46,390 nucleotides of DNA. Source: CBFDBF01 sp050293315 (lineage in GTDB: Bacteria; Pseudomonadota; Gammaproteobacteria; Chromatiales; Chromatiaceae). The DNA lies in assembly GCA_050293315.1 (NCBI GenBank), contig JBNKMS010000014.1, positions 1 to 46,390 on the forward strand, in the 5' to 3' direction. Shown here one piece after another: positions 33,090-42,000 of this stretch. Position numbers and translations under genes: made by a program. A model generated the notes under the pieces. It was not told the DNA's origin and did not search any database. It saw only the letters and a list, made by a program, of their open reading frames with translations. Positions within the stretch are counted from its first letter, which is position 1. Each line of letters opens with the position of its first letter.

Positions 33090-33476
33090 ATGAGTGATAC
33101 ACCTGCTGAACTAAAGTATGCCAAGAGCCACGAGTGGGCGCGTGATGAGGGTGATGGCACCGTTACCGTCGGCATAACCGATCATGCCCAGGAGCAGCTG
33201 GGAGATCTGGTGTTTGTAGAGCTGCCCGAGGTGGGTACTGTGGTAGATGTTGGAGAGGAGTGTGCCGTGGTGGAATCGGTAAAGGCGGCCTCCGATATAT
33301 ACAGTCCGGTCTCGGGTGAGATCATTGCAGTCAACGAAGTGCTGACCGATGCACCGGAGATGGTCAATGATGGCCCCTACGGCAAGGGGTGGCTGTTTCA
33401 GGTCAAGCTTGCATCTCCTGATGATCTGGATGAGTTGCTGGATGCTGAGGATTATATGGCTGAGGTGGAGGGGTAG
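33090..33476 (+). CDS. gcvH: Glycine cleavage system H protein
   Basis: A 128-residue lipoyl carrier protein. The lipoylated residue is Lys65 in VVESVKAASDIYSP. ATG at 33090 (MSDTPAELKYAKSHEW) is the family start and has GAGAG upstream; the longer frame from 33051 overlaps gcvT. H protein shuttles the aminomethyl group from P to T and then to the L protein (dihydrolipoamide dehydrogenase), which is not in the window. Confidence 0.96.
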   Translation: MSDTPAELKYAKSHEWARDEGDGTVTVGITDHAQEQLGDLVFVELPEVGTVVDVGEECAVVESVKAASDIYSPVSGEIIAVNEVLTDAPEMVNDGPYGKGWLFQVKLASPDDLDELLDAEDYMAEVEG

Positions 33477-33545
33477 CTGCCCTGACCCTGGTCACATTAA
33501 TTAACTCGTTGAGCGTAGCAACATCATCTTATAGAGATCAATAGT

Positions 33546-34901
33546 ATGCCGTTTATCCCACATACCGAGGAGGATGTTGCAGCGATGCTCGCTGCCATCG
33601 GGGTTGCCGATATCGAACAGCTGTTCGACGAGATTCCACCGGAGCTGCGTTTTGGCGAGTTGACTGAGATCCCTGCTGCGCTCTCCGAGATGGAGACGGC
33701 CCGGCTGATGGAGGCGCGATCGCAACAGGATGGTCGGCCGGTCTGTTTCCTCGGTGCCGGGGCCTACGACCACCATATCCCTGCAGCGGTGTGGCAGCTT
33801 GCCAGCCGCGGTGAGTTCTATACCGCCTATACCCCATATCAGGCTGAGGCGAGTCAGGGTACGCTGCAGTTGCTGTATGAGTACCAGTCGATGATGACGG
33901 CACTGACCGCTATGGAGGTATCCAACGCCTCGCTCTATGATGGGGCCTCCGCCCTGGCCGAGGCGGTATTGATGGCGGTGCGGGCCAACCGTAAATCCAA
34001 ATCTAAACGGGTGCTGCTGCCACGCACCCTCCATCCAGCCTATCGTCGGGTGGTGCACAATATAGTCCACAACCAGGGGATCGAGCTGCTGGAGCTGCCG
34101 TTTGACCAGGCCGGGGGGCACACCGATCCATCGGCGCTGGAGGCGTATAACGGTGAGGATATAGCCGCCCTGGTGATTCCCCAGCCAAACTTTTTTGGGG
34201 TGTTGGAAGAGGTGGGGGAGCTAACCGATTGGGCGCGGGAGAACTCTGTCTTCTCAATCGCAGTGGTCAATCCAATCGCCCTTGCGCTATTGCAACCACC
34301 AGGTGAGTGGGGGACAGAGGGTGTCGATATCTGTTGTGGTGAGGGTCAGCCGCTGGGGGCCCCGCTCTCCTCCGGTGGACCCTATTTTGGTTTCCTTTGC
34401 TGTCGTAAATCTCTGGTGCGGCAGATGCCGGGCCGTGTTGTGGGGCGCACCACCGATCTCGACGGCAAGGAGGGATTTACCCTCACCCTGCAGGCGAGGG
34501 AGCAGCATATCCGTCGCTCCAAGGCCACCTCTAATATATGTACCAATCAGGGGCTGATGGTTACTGCGGCCACCATCCATATGGCGCTTCAGGGTGGTGA
34601 GGGGCTGCAACGCACCGCCTCCGCATGTCATGCCAATACCCGGGAGTTGGTGGCTGCTCTGAGTGCTACCTCATCTATTGAGCCGCTGTTTAATCGCCCT
34701 GTATTTCACGAGCAGGTACTGCGTCTGCCACTGCCGGCGGAGGAGCTATTGCACGCCCTGGCGGCGCAGAACATACTGGGAGGTCTGGATCTCTCCCACG
34801 ATTATCCTGAGTTGGGCAGTGCCATGCTGGTCTGTGCGACCGAGAAGCGGACTCAGGATGAGATAGCTGGATATGTCGCACAGGCGGCGCAGCTTATCTG
34901 A
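33546..34901 (+). CDS. gcvPA: Glycine dehydrogenase (decarboxylating) subunit 1
   Basis: A 451-residue alpha subunit of the two-subunit P protein, which decarboxylates glycine and loads the aminomethyl group onto H protein. Features are MPFIPHTEEDVAAMLAAIG at the start, FYTAYTPYQAEASQGTLQ, SNASLYDGASALAEA, and RSKATSNICTNQGLM near the end. This subunit lacks the PLP lysine, which sits in subunit 2. A 69-base gap separates it from gcvH. Its partner gene gcvPB lies 549 bases on, beyond tpx, instead of directly next. Confidence 0.95.
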   Translation: MPFIPHTEEDVAAMLAAIGVADIEQLFDEIPPELRFGELTEIPAALSEMETARLMEARSQQDGRPVCFLGAGAYDHHIPAAVWQLASRGEFYTAYTPYQAEASQGTLQLLYEYQSMMTALTAMEVSNASLYDGASALAEAVLMAVRANRKSKSKRVLLPRTLHPAYRRVVHNIVHNQGIELLELPFDQAGGHTDPSALEAYNGEDIAALVIPQPNFFGVLEEVGELTDWARENSVFSIAVVNPIALALLQPPGEWGTEGVDICCGEGQPLGAPLSSGGPYFGFLCCRKSLVRQMPGRVVGRTTDLDGKEGFTLTLQAREQHIRRSKATSNICTNQGLMVTAATIHMALQGGEGLQRTASACHANTRELVAALSATSSIEPLFNRPVFHEQVLRLPLPAEELLHALAAQNILGGLDLSHDYPELGSAMLVCATEKRTQDEIAGYVAQAAQLI

Positions 34902-34944
34902 GTGAACCTTCAATTAAACCCATAACGGAGAGGAGTCTACAAAC

Positions 34945-35442
34945 ATGGCCGATATCACCCTGAAAGGAAACCCCTGCCACACCAACGGCGAGCTGCCGGC
35001 GGTTGGCTCAGTTGCACCTGACTTCAAATTGACCACGGCAGATCTGGCCGACGTCTCTCTGCAGGACTATGCGGGCAAGAGAAAGCTGCTCAATATCGTC
35101 CCCAGTCTTGACACCCCGGTGTGTGCAACCTCCACCCAGAAATTCAATGCTGCTATGGCGGAGAAGAGCGGTGCAGTGGCGCTGGTGATCTCTGCCGATC
35201 TGCCGTTTGCACAGAAGCGTTTTTGTGGTGCTGAGGGTATTGAGAATGTCATCTCTCTATCGGTGATGCGTGATCGCAGCTTCCCGACCGATTACGGCAT
35301 GCTGATTACCGACGGTGCGCTGGCTGGTCTCTGCGCACGTGGGGTAGTGGTGCTGGATGAGGATAACAAGGTTATATATACCCAGCTGGTCCCGGAGATA
35401 GTGGATGAACCGGACTACGATGCGGCCCTGGCTGTACTCTAG
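34945..35442 (+). CDS. tpx: Thiol peroxidase
   Basis: A 165-residue atypical 2-Cys peroxiredoxin that reduces hydrogen and organic peroxides with thioredoxin as reductant. The peroxidatic Cys60 is in SLDTPVCATST and the resolving Cys94 in QKRFCGAEG. The start MADITLKGNPCHTNGELP is the standard Tpx N-terminus, preceded by GGAGAGG. It lies 43 bases after gcvPA and 8 bases before gcvPB on the same strand, an unusual place within the glycine cleavage operon. Confidence 0.96.
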   Translation: MADITLKGNPCHTNGELPAVGSVAPDFKLTTADLADVSLQDYAGKRKLLNIVPSLDTPVCATSTQKFNAAMAEKSGAVALVISADLPFAQKRFCGAEGIENVISLSVMRDRSFPTDYGMLITDGALAGLCARGVVVLDEDNKVIYTQLVPEIVDEPDYDAALAVL

Positions 35443-35450
35443 TTGATTAT

Positions 35451-36905
35451 ATGTTGATTCAACAGCACTCACGTAAAGGGCGCAGGGCGGTCGCACAGGC
35501 ACCGCTACAGGCACAGACAGAGGTCGCTATACCGGAACGTTTTCTGCGGCAGCAGCAGCCTGCGCTGCCGGAGGTCTCTGAGATGCAGGTGGTGCGCCAC
35601 TACACTCGACTCTCCCAGCAGAACTTCTCCATCGATACCAACTTCTACCCGTTGGGCTCCTGCACCATGAAATACAACCCGCAGGGGTGCCACAGTATGG
35701 CTTCGCTGCCCGGTTTTCTGGCGCGCCATCCAGCGGCACCGGATAGCCATAGCCAGGGCTTTATGGCCTGTATGTACGAGCTCCAGGAGTATCTGCGTGA
35801 GATAACCGGGATGGCGGCGGTGGCCTTGACCCCGGCGGCCGGTTCGCAGGGAGAGTTTGCCGGGGTGGCGATGATTCGTGCCTACCATGAGGCGCGTGGT
35901 GATAGCGAGCGCAGCGAGATCTTGGTGCCGGATGCCGCCCATGGTACCAATCCGGCCTCGGCCGTGATGTGCGGCTACAAGGTGCGGGAGATCCCCACCA
36001 CTACTGATGGCGATGTAGATATTGCTGCGCTGCAGCAGGTGTTGGGTCCGCAGACCGCCGGCATCATGCTGACAAATCCATCCACCCTTGGTGTGTTTGA
36101 TCGGCGCATTCAGGAGATATCAACCCTGGTACATGCGGCCGGCGGGCTGCTCTATTACGATGGCGCCAATCTAAACGCCATCCTCGGCAAGGTGCGTCCG
36201 GGCGACATGGGGTTCGATGTGATCCATCTAAACCTGCATAAAAGCTTTGCTACCCCACATGGCGGCGGCGGTCCTGGCGCCGGACCTGTAGGGGTGAGCA
36301 GTAGATTGGAGCCCTATCTGCCGGTACCTATGGTGGCAGCGGATGGCGATGGTTACCGTTGGCTCACAGAGGCCGAGCGGCCGCAGAGCATCGGTCGTCT
36401 CTCCGCATTTGCCGGTAATGCCGGTATCCTGCTTCGGGCCTACGCCTATATCCGCATGCTGGGTCAGGAGGGGATGGCGCGGGTTGCAGAGTACTCTACA
36501 CTGAACGCCAACTACATGTTGAAACGGCTGCAGGAGAGCGGCTTTGAGGCGGCCTATCCGGAGCGGCGCGCGACCCATGAATTTATCCTCACCCTGCGTC
36601 GCGAGGCGCAGGAGTTGGGGGTCAACACCATGGACTTCGCCAAGCGGCTGCTGGACTACGGGATGCACGCCCCGACCACCTATTTTCCGCTATTGGTGGC
36701 AGAGTGTCTGCTGATCGAACCGACCGAGAGCGAAGACAGGGAGACCCTGGACAGTTTTATTGATGTCATGAGCACCATTCGTCAGGAGGCGGAGCAGAAT
36801 CCAGAACTGGTAAACGGCGCCCCCCACAGCATGCCGGTGAAGCGGCTGGATGATGTCAAGGCGGCACGCGAATTGGACCTGGCCTGGTCACCGGGGGAGG
36901 GGTGA
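35451..36905 (+). CDS. gcvPB: Glycine dehydrogenase (decarboxylating) subunit 2
   Basis: A 484-residue beta subunit of P protein with the PLP-binding lysine in NLHKSFATPHGGGGPGAGP. Other family segments are RHYTRLSQQNFSIDTNFYPL, GSCTMKYNP, and ALTPAAGSQGEFAGV. ATG at 35451 is only 8 bases after tpx and has no strong ribosome-binding site, which suggests translational coupling to tpx. Its stop overlaps the ATG of dgkA (TGATG). Confidence 0.95.
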   Translation: MLIQQHSRKGRRAVAQAPLQAQTEVAIPERFLRQQQPALPEVSEMQVVRHYTRLSQQNFSIDTNFYPLGSCTMKYNPQGCHSMASLPGFLARHPAAPDSHSQGFMACMYELQEYLREITGMAAVALTPAAGSQGEFAGVAMIRAYHEARGDSERSEILVPDAAHGTNPASAVMCGYKVREIPTTTDGDVDIAALQQVLGPQTAGIMLTNPSTLGVFDRRIQEISTLVHAAGGLLYYDGANLNAILGKVRPGDMGFDVIHLNLHKSFATPHGGGGPGAGPVGVSSRLEPYLPVPMVAADGDGYRWLTEAERPQSIGRLSAFAGNAGILLRAYAYIRMLGQEGMARVAEYSTLNANYMLKRLQESGFEAAYPERRATHEFILTLRREAQELGVNTMDFAKRLLDYGMHAPTTYFPLLVAECLLIEPTESEDRETLDSFIDVMSTIRQEAEQNPELVNGAPHSMPVKRLDDVKAARELDLAWSPGEG

Positions 36906-37267
36906 TGGCCGGACAATCCAGCAAAGGTATGCGCCGTATCATTAATGCCTGGGGTTACTCCATGGCCGGTCTGCGTGCCTGCTACCAACATGAGGAGGCG
37001 TTTCGACAGGAGTTGTTACTGCTGTTGATCGCGGTGCCACTCGGTCTTTGGCTGGGTGCCAATGGGGTGGAGCGCGCGCTGCTGGTCGGCAGCCTGTTAC
37101 TGATACCGGTAGTCGAACTGCTCAATTCAGCCGTTGAGGCGGCTATAGACCGCTTTGGTGGCGAGCAGCATGAACTCTCCGGCCGGGCCAAGGATATCGG
37201 CTCTGCCGCTGTCTGGTTCTCTTTTCTCCAGGTCGCCATGGTGTGGCTGTTGGTGCTCTGGGGGTAA
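36905..37267 (+). CDS. dgkA: Diacylglycerol kinase
   Basis: A 120-residue inner membrane enzyme that phosphorylates diacylglycerol to phosphatidic acid, recycling lipid from periplasmic glucan and LPS-modifying reactions. It has the surface helix and three membrane segments of DgkA (ELLLLLIAVPLGLWLGA; ALLVGSLLLIPVVEL; WFSFLQVAMVWLLVLW) and the catalytic motif VVELLNSAVEAAIDR. ATG at 36905 overlaps the gcvPB stop by one base (TGATG); a GTG directly before is an alternative. GGGGGAGG provides the ribosome-binding site. Confidence 0.94.
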   Translation: MAGQSSKGMRRIINAWGYSMAGLRACYQHEEAFRQELLLLLIAVPLGLWLGANGVERALLVGSLLLIPVVELLNSAVEAAIDRFGGEQHELSGRAKDIGSAAVWFSFLQVAMVWLLVLWG

Positions 37268-37320
37268 CTGGGCAGGATAGGATTGAATATCGGAGTTGGT
37301 CTATTCAAGAGGGAGCGAAT

Positions 37321-37503
37321 ATGAAGATGTTTAAATGTACAAAATGCAGTGCAACATTTTCCACTCGTGACGAGCTGCGGCGACACCAGTTTGGACATCT
37401 CTATCCGGACGCCGCCAAGATGGACAGTGCGACAGGGTTGGAGGATATCTCGGAGTCAGATGAGCGACTAATGTCGGCTATGGAAGAGGTTATAGAGGAG
37501 TAA
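37321..37503 (+). CDS. 60-residue protein with a classical C2H2 zinc finger
   Basis: The N-terminal half fits the eukaryotic-type C2H2 consensus exactly: Cys6-x2-Cys9-x3-Phe13-x5-Leu19-x2-His22-x3-His26 (FKCTKCSATFSTRDELRRH). The second half is acidic and probably unstructured or helical (GLEDISESDERLMSAMEEVIEE). ATG at 37321 has AGAGGGAG upstream; the longer frame from 37243 overlaps dgkA. A single finger with an acidic tail could bind nucleic acid or protein; function is unknown. Short bacterial C2H2-like proteins exist but are uncommon. It may be transcribed with dgkA, and is convergent with prfA across 31 bases. Confidence 0.8.
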   Translation: MKMFKCTKCSATFSTRDELRRHQFGHLYPDAAKMDSATGLEDISESDERLMSAMEEVIEE

Positions 37504-37534
37504 CCGCTACTCAGGCGGGAGGCCGGTTGCAGCT

Positions 37535-38620
37535 TCAGGACTCACCTTCAGATATAGAGGCCAGCTGTTCTGTCTGGTACTCCTGCTGCAGTGGTTTAAT
37601 CACCTGTTCCAGTGCCCCCGCCATGATCTCGTCCAGTTTGTAGATGGTGAGGTTGATACGGTGGTCGGTAATACGGTTCTGCGGGTAGTTGTAGGTGCGG
37701 ATTCGCTCTGAACGGTCGCCACTCCCTACCTGCAGCTTGCGTTCTTGAGCCCGCTCTGAGGCCTGCTGCTCTTGTGCATGGGAGAGTAGTTTGGCCTGCA
37801 GCAGGGAGATAGCCCGTGCCTTGTTCTTGTGCTGGGAGCGTTCGTCCTGACACTCTACTACGATACCCGATGGCAGATGGGTGATACGCACTGCCGAGTC
37901 GGTCTTGTTGACATGCTGTCCTCCGGCCCCTGACGCACGATAGGTATCGATACGCAGATCTCCACTATTTACCTCGACATCATCGATCTCATCCGCTTCC
38001 GGCAGTATGGCGACAGTGCAGGCGGAGGTGTGTATGCGGCCCTGGGTCTCGGTCTCCGGTACCCGCTGTACCCTGTGGGTGCCGGATTCAAATTTGAGTT
38101 GTGAGTATACCGCCTTGCCACTGATGCGGCTGATTATCTCCTTATAACCACCCTGCTCTCCCTGGCTTTCACTTATGATCTCACTCTTCCAGCGCTGTCC
38201 CTCGGCATAGCGCAGGTACATACGGTGCAGATCACCGGCAAACAGTGCCGCCTCGGCCCCGCCGGTTCCGGCCCGGATCTCGAGAAAGACATTGCGTTCA
38301 TCATTGGGATCTGTCGGCAGTAACAGCAGTTGCAGTTCAGGCTCCAGGGCATCACGTTGCTGTTGCGCTGATGCCAGCTCATCCTTCGCCAGCTCCGCCA
38401 TCTCCGGATCTTCCAACATCTCTTCAGCGCCACTGATGGCCTGCTCCAAATCACGATACTGCTGATAACAGGCCACTATCGGCTCCAGTTGGGCGTACTC
38501 CTGGCTGAGGCTGCGAAACCTGTTCTGTTCACTCTGGATCTCTGGGTCGGCCAGCAGGGCGGTGATCTCTTCATGCCGTTCGCTGATCTGCTCGAGTTTA
38601 CTGCGAATGGAGTCTCTCAT
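37535..38620 (-). CDS. prfA: Peptide chain release factor 1
   Basis: A 361-residue class I release factor reading UAA and UAG. The GGQ loop is in GAGGQHVNKTDSAVR, the codon-recognition tripeptide is the PET of RVPETETQGRIHTS (PxT type, as in RF1), and the N-terminal coiled domain is complete. ATG at 38620 overlaps the hemA stop by 4 bases, so the two are translationally coupled in the conserved hemA-prfA operon. The prmC gene that often follows is absent. Confidence 0.96.
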   Translation of the reverse strand: MRDSIRSKLEQISERHEEITALLADPEIQSEQNRFRSLSQEYAQLEPIVACYQQYRDLEQAISGAEEMLEDPEMAELAKDELASAQQQRDALEPELQLLLLPTDPNDERNVFLEIRAGTGGAEAALFAGDLHRMYLRYAEGQRWKSEIISESQGEQGGYKEIISRISGKAVYSQLKFESGTHRVQRVPETETQGRIHTSACTVAILPEADEIDDVEVNSGDLRIDTYRASGAGGQHVNKTDSAVRITHLPSGIVVECQDERSQHKNKARAISLLQAKLLSHAQEQQASERAQERKLQVGSGDRSERIRTYNYPQNRITDHRINLTIYKLDEIMAGALEQVIKPLQQEYQTEQLASISEGES

Positions 38621-39888
38621 GAGCCGGTACCACCGTCCTGCTTAATCTGCAGCAGGGCGTTGGCCGCTTCCAGTAGTTCGGTCTGGCCTTGCTGGCCCGC
38701 CTCCCTGATCTGGGTGCTGGGGGTGTGCAACATCTTGTTGGTCAGGGTGTTGGCAAGATACTCCAGTACCTGTTGTGGATCCTTGCCGTTGCGCAGCTGG
38801 CGCAGGGCTCGGTCTAGTACCTCATCCCGTATTATCTCCGCCTGTTGGCGGTAGTCCTGTACCAGCCCTACTGCATCCAGGGAGCGGAACCAGCACATAA
38901 ACTCTTCACTGTGAAAATCTATGATCTCCAGTGCCTGGGTGGCCGCCTCCTGGCGGGAGCGCATGTTCTCCTGGATCACCTCTTGCAGGTCATCCACCGT
39001 ATAGAGATATATATCATCCAGCTCTCCCACCTCTACCTCTATATCGCGGGGGATCGCAATATCAACCATAAAAATCGGTTGGTGCCGCCGCTTCTTCAGG
39101 GCGCTCTCGACCGCGCCTTTACCCAGCACTGGTAGCGGACTGGCAGTTGACGAGATGACAATATCGGCCTCCTCCAGATGGGCGCTGATCTCAGTAAGCG
39201 CGATGGCGTAGCCACCGAATTGATTCGCCAGCTGGTGAGCCCGCTCCAGGGTACGGTTGGCGACTATGATGCGTCCTATGTCGTGTTGATAGAGGTGGCG
39301 TGCGGCCAGCTCAATGGTCTCGCCGGCGTCGATCAGCATCGCTGTCTGGTTAGAGAGATCACTGAATATCTGCCGTGCCAGACTGACAGCGGCAAAGGCG
39401 ACAGAGACCGGACTGCGGCCAATGGCAGTGTCGGTGCGCACCCGCTTGGCTACTGAGAAGGAGTGCTGAAATAGCCTGCTCAGCAGCTTGCCGGTTGCCC
39501 CGGCCTGGCTTGCGGTATGGTAGGCGGCCTTCACCTGGCCGAGGATCTGGGGTTCGCCCAGGATCATGGAGTCGAGGCCACAGGCCACCTGGAGCAGATG
39601 GCGAATACCATCGAGTCCCTCATGGTGATAAAGATAGGGGGCGATAATCGCCAGCTCGACGCCATGAAAACCGCTGAGCCAACGGCTAACCTCATCCCTC
39701 TCAACTCCATCAACCCCGCAATATATTTCGGTACGGTTGCAGGTGGAGAGAATGGCCGCCTCCTCTATCCCTGGGAGCTCCAGCAGACCACGTAGGGCGG
39801 CAACGATAATATCTGGACCAAACGTAACCCGCTCGCGGATATCTACCGGAGCAGTCTTGTGATTTAGCCCAAGGATCAGCAGTGTCAT
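38617..39888 (-). CDS. hemA: Glutamyl-tRNA reductase
   Basis: A 423-residue NADPH-dependent enzyme converting glutamyl-tRNA to glutamate-1-semialdehyde, the first step of haem synthesis by the C5 route. Motifs are LGLNHKTAPVDIRERV at the N-terminus, the catalytic Cys in STCNRTEIYC, LDSMILGEPQILGQVK and the C-terminal dimerisation helix region. It is divergent from the TPR lipoprotein gene; 375 bases separate the two starts. Confidence 0.96.
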   Translation of the reverse strand: MTLLILGLNHKTAPVDIRERVTFGPDIIVAALRGLLELPGIEEAAILSTCNRTEIYCGVDGVERDEVSRWLSGFHGVELAIIAPYLYHHEGLDGIRHLLQVACGLDSMILGEPQILGQVKAAYHTASQAGATGKLLSRLFQHSFSVAKRVRTDTAIGRSPVSVAFAAVSLARQIFSDLSNQTAMLIDAGETIELAARHLYQHDIGRIIVANRTLERAHQLANQFGGYAIALTEISAHLEEADIVISSTASPLPVLGKGAVESALKKRRHQPIFMVDIAIPRDIEVEVGELDDIYLYTVDDLQEVIQENMRSRQEAATQALEIIDFHSEEFMCWFRSLDAVGLVQDYRQQAEIIRDEVLDRALRQLRNGKDPQQVLEYLANTLTNKMLHTPSTQIREAGQQGQTELLEAANALLQIKQDGGTGS

Positions 39889-40263
39889 ATGGAATTATTG
39901 GCCATTTGGATGCGACGATTTGAAATTTTGAATTATCAAGGGGTTAAATTCAAGCGGTGTCTGTATACTAGTATATTGGCATCTGTTTCTGGATTGCGGT
40001 ACAGCAGGTTAATTGTAACACTTGAGGGCATGTTAGGTCTGTCCTGTTACGGCTTGATAGGGTGTACCCAGCTAACCTTGGATACTTACAAGATACCTAT
40101 GAGAGCAGCACTACTACCACGGCATCAAAATAGGAGATTTCGGCCTACTTGCCGTGTGTCCATAAAAAATTGGTGCAGATATGCGAACCTGCTCGGTTCG
40201 TTTGGGCTTTCATTGGCCCACGGCCAATGGCGGTGGCGTCCTGTGTCGTTTATTAGTCCGGCT
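39889..40263. other. Divergent intergenic region between hemA and the TPR lipoprotein gene
   Basis: This 375-base gap is formally open on the plus strand but the translated sequence has no family character. It contains a perfect palindrome TATACTAGTATA (39964-39975), a hairpin CGAACC/GGTTCG (40184-40189 and 40195-40200) and a hairpin CATTGGCC/GGCCAATG (40211-40218 and 40222-40229) close to the next gene. These are likely promoter or leader elements; I cannot fix exact promoter boxes. Confidence 0.45.
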
Positions 40264-42000
40264 ATGTTTCATACCGTATTAATTCACAGAACACTACTCT
40301 TCATCCTGGTGCTGCTCTCTGTCGGCTGTAGCAACATGGCGCAGAGAGATGAGATAGAGCCAACCCTGGAGGTGGTTGAGTCATCCGCGCCGGAGCAGGC
40401 AGAACAGCAGTTCCTCACCCCCGATCTTATCTTCAATGTACTTGCTGGCGAGATTGCACTACAGCGGGGAGAGTTGGATCTGGCCTATGATCATCAGCTC
40501 GGTGCGGCAGCACTTGCCGATGATGTTGCGGCGGCAGAGCGGGCTACCCGGATCGCCCTGCACAAACAGGACTATCCACTTGCATTCAAGGCTGTTGATC
40601 GCTGGGTTGAGATAGCACCTGAAGATCTGTCGGCACATACCATAGCAGCGGTGATTGCCATGCATGTTGGAGATGAGGAGTTTGCGCTGACTCATCTGCA
40701 GCGTGCGGTCGATCTGGCGGAAGAGCGTGGCGAGGACGGTATGTTGCACGCCGCGGCCACGCTCTCCCAGGTAAAAAAGGAGCAGCTGGCACTGAAGTTG
40801 ATGCAGCGTTTGGCCCTGAATCGTCCCAATAGTCCAGAGGCGGCCTACGCCCTTGCGCTGACTGCGGTGGTTGCCAAGGAGTATAAGCTAGCTGAAGCAG
40901 AAGTTCGTAAAGTACTGAAAATAAGCCCAAAAATGATTAAGGCGCATGTGTTATTGGCCCGCATTATGGTTACCGATGGGGATATGGATGGGGCGCGCAA
41001 GGTACTGCAGAGGGCGGTTGGCAGGTTTCCGCAGAACGCGACACTGCGCACCGCCTATGCACGCCTCCTGCTGGAGAGGGGTGAGCATGAGCAGGCCTAC
41101 AAACAGTTTATGCAGCTGAGCAGGATGTCGCCGGACAATGCTGAGATTCGGCTCTCCCTTGGAATTCTGGCGATCCAACTGGAGCGGCATGCGGTCGCAC
41201 GGAGGCATCTAAATGCCCTTATAAGTTCGGAGGAGTTGGTAGATGCAGCCTTTTTCTATCTCGGACGGAGTGCTGAGATGGAACAGAAAGGTGATGTAGC
41301 CATCAATTGGTACCAACAGGTGAAACAGGACCAGGATCTTTTCGTCGATGCACAGACCAGAATAGCGCGACTCTATGTGGGGCAGGGTGAAGTGGCACGC
41401 GCCCACGAATTGCTGCAGGATTTACGACAACAGATACCGGCGCGCGCAATACAGCTTTACATGCTGGAGGGCGAGATCCTGCAGCAGACCGATGATCCAG
41501 AACAGGTGTTGGCCCTCTATGCGGCGGCGCTGCAAGATCATCCGAGTGATAGTGACCTTCTTTATGCACGCTCTCTCTATGGCGCATCTCACGGCAAGGC
41601 AGAGCAGGCAGAGCGGGACCTGCTGTTAATTCTTGAGGATGATCCGGCCAATGCCGACGCCTTGAATGCGTTGGGATATATATTGGTAGAGCATACCGGA
41701 CGCTATAAAGAGGCGTTAGGTTATATCGAGCGGGCGTTGGCCATCAAGCCTGAATCTCCAGCCATTCTCGATAGTATGGGGTGGGCCAAATTTCGCTTGG
41801 GCAAAAACGAGGAGGCGCTGGACTATCTGCAACGGGCATATAAATTGATGCCGGACAGTGAGATTGCGGCGCATCTGGGTGAGTTGCTGTGGGTGAGTGG
41901 CGACCGGGTTGCGGCGCAAAAGGTGTGGCGAGAGGCGTTGCAGAAGTGGCCGGATAGTGACTACCTGTCAAAGACCATAAAACGGCTGCAGGGTGAATAG
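40264..42000 (+). CDS. TPR-repeat outer membrane lipoprotein
   Basis: A 578-residue protein with signal peptide and lipobox LSVGC, Cys22 being the lipid site. The rest is built of about 14 tetratricopeptide-type helical pairs; clear units include NRPNSPEAAYALALTAV, DPANADALNALGYIL, KPESPAILDSMGWAKFRLG and MPDSEIAAHLGELLWVSGD. It resembles the TPR protein found upstream of lolB-ispE in many gammaproteobacteria, probably a periplasmic-facing assembly scaffold. The frame is open to 39889 but ATG at 40264 gives the proper signal peptide. lolB, which often lies between this gene and ispE, is missing; ispE overlaps its end by 8 bases. Confidence 0.86.
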   Translation: MFHTVLIHRTLLFILVLLSVGCSNMAQRDEIEPTLEVVESSAPEQAEQQFLTPDLIFNVLAGEIALQRGELDLAYDHQLGAAALADDVAAAERATRIALHKQDYPLAFKAVDRWVEIAPEDLSAHTIAAVIAMHVGDEEFALTHLQRAVDLAEERGEDGMLHAAATLSQVKKEQLALKLMQRLALNRPNSPEAAYALALTAVVAKEYKLAEAEVRKVLKISPKMIKAHVLLARIMVTDGDMDGARKVLQRAVGRFPQNATLRTAYARLLLERGEHEQAYKQFMQLSRMSPDNAEIRLSLGILAIQLERHAVARRHLNALISSEELVDAAFFYLGRSAEMEQKGDVAINWYQQVKQDQDLFVDAQTRIARLYVGQGEVARAHELLQDLRQQIPARAIQLYMLEGEILQQTDDPEQVLALYAAALQDHPSDSDLLYARSLYGASHGKAEQAERDLLLILEDDPANADALNALGYILVEHTGRYKEALGYIERALAIKPESPAILDSMGWAKFRLGKNEEALDYLQRAYKLMPDSEIAAHLGELLWVSGDRVAAQKVWREALQKWPDSDYLSKTIKRLQGE

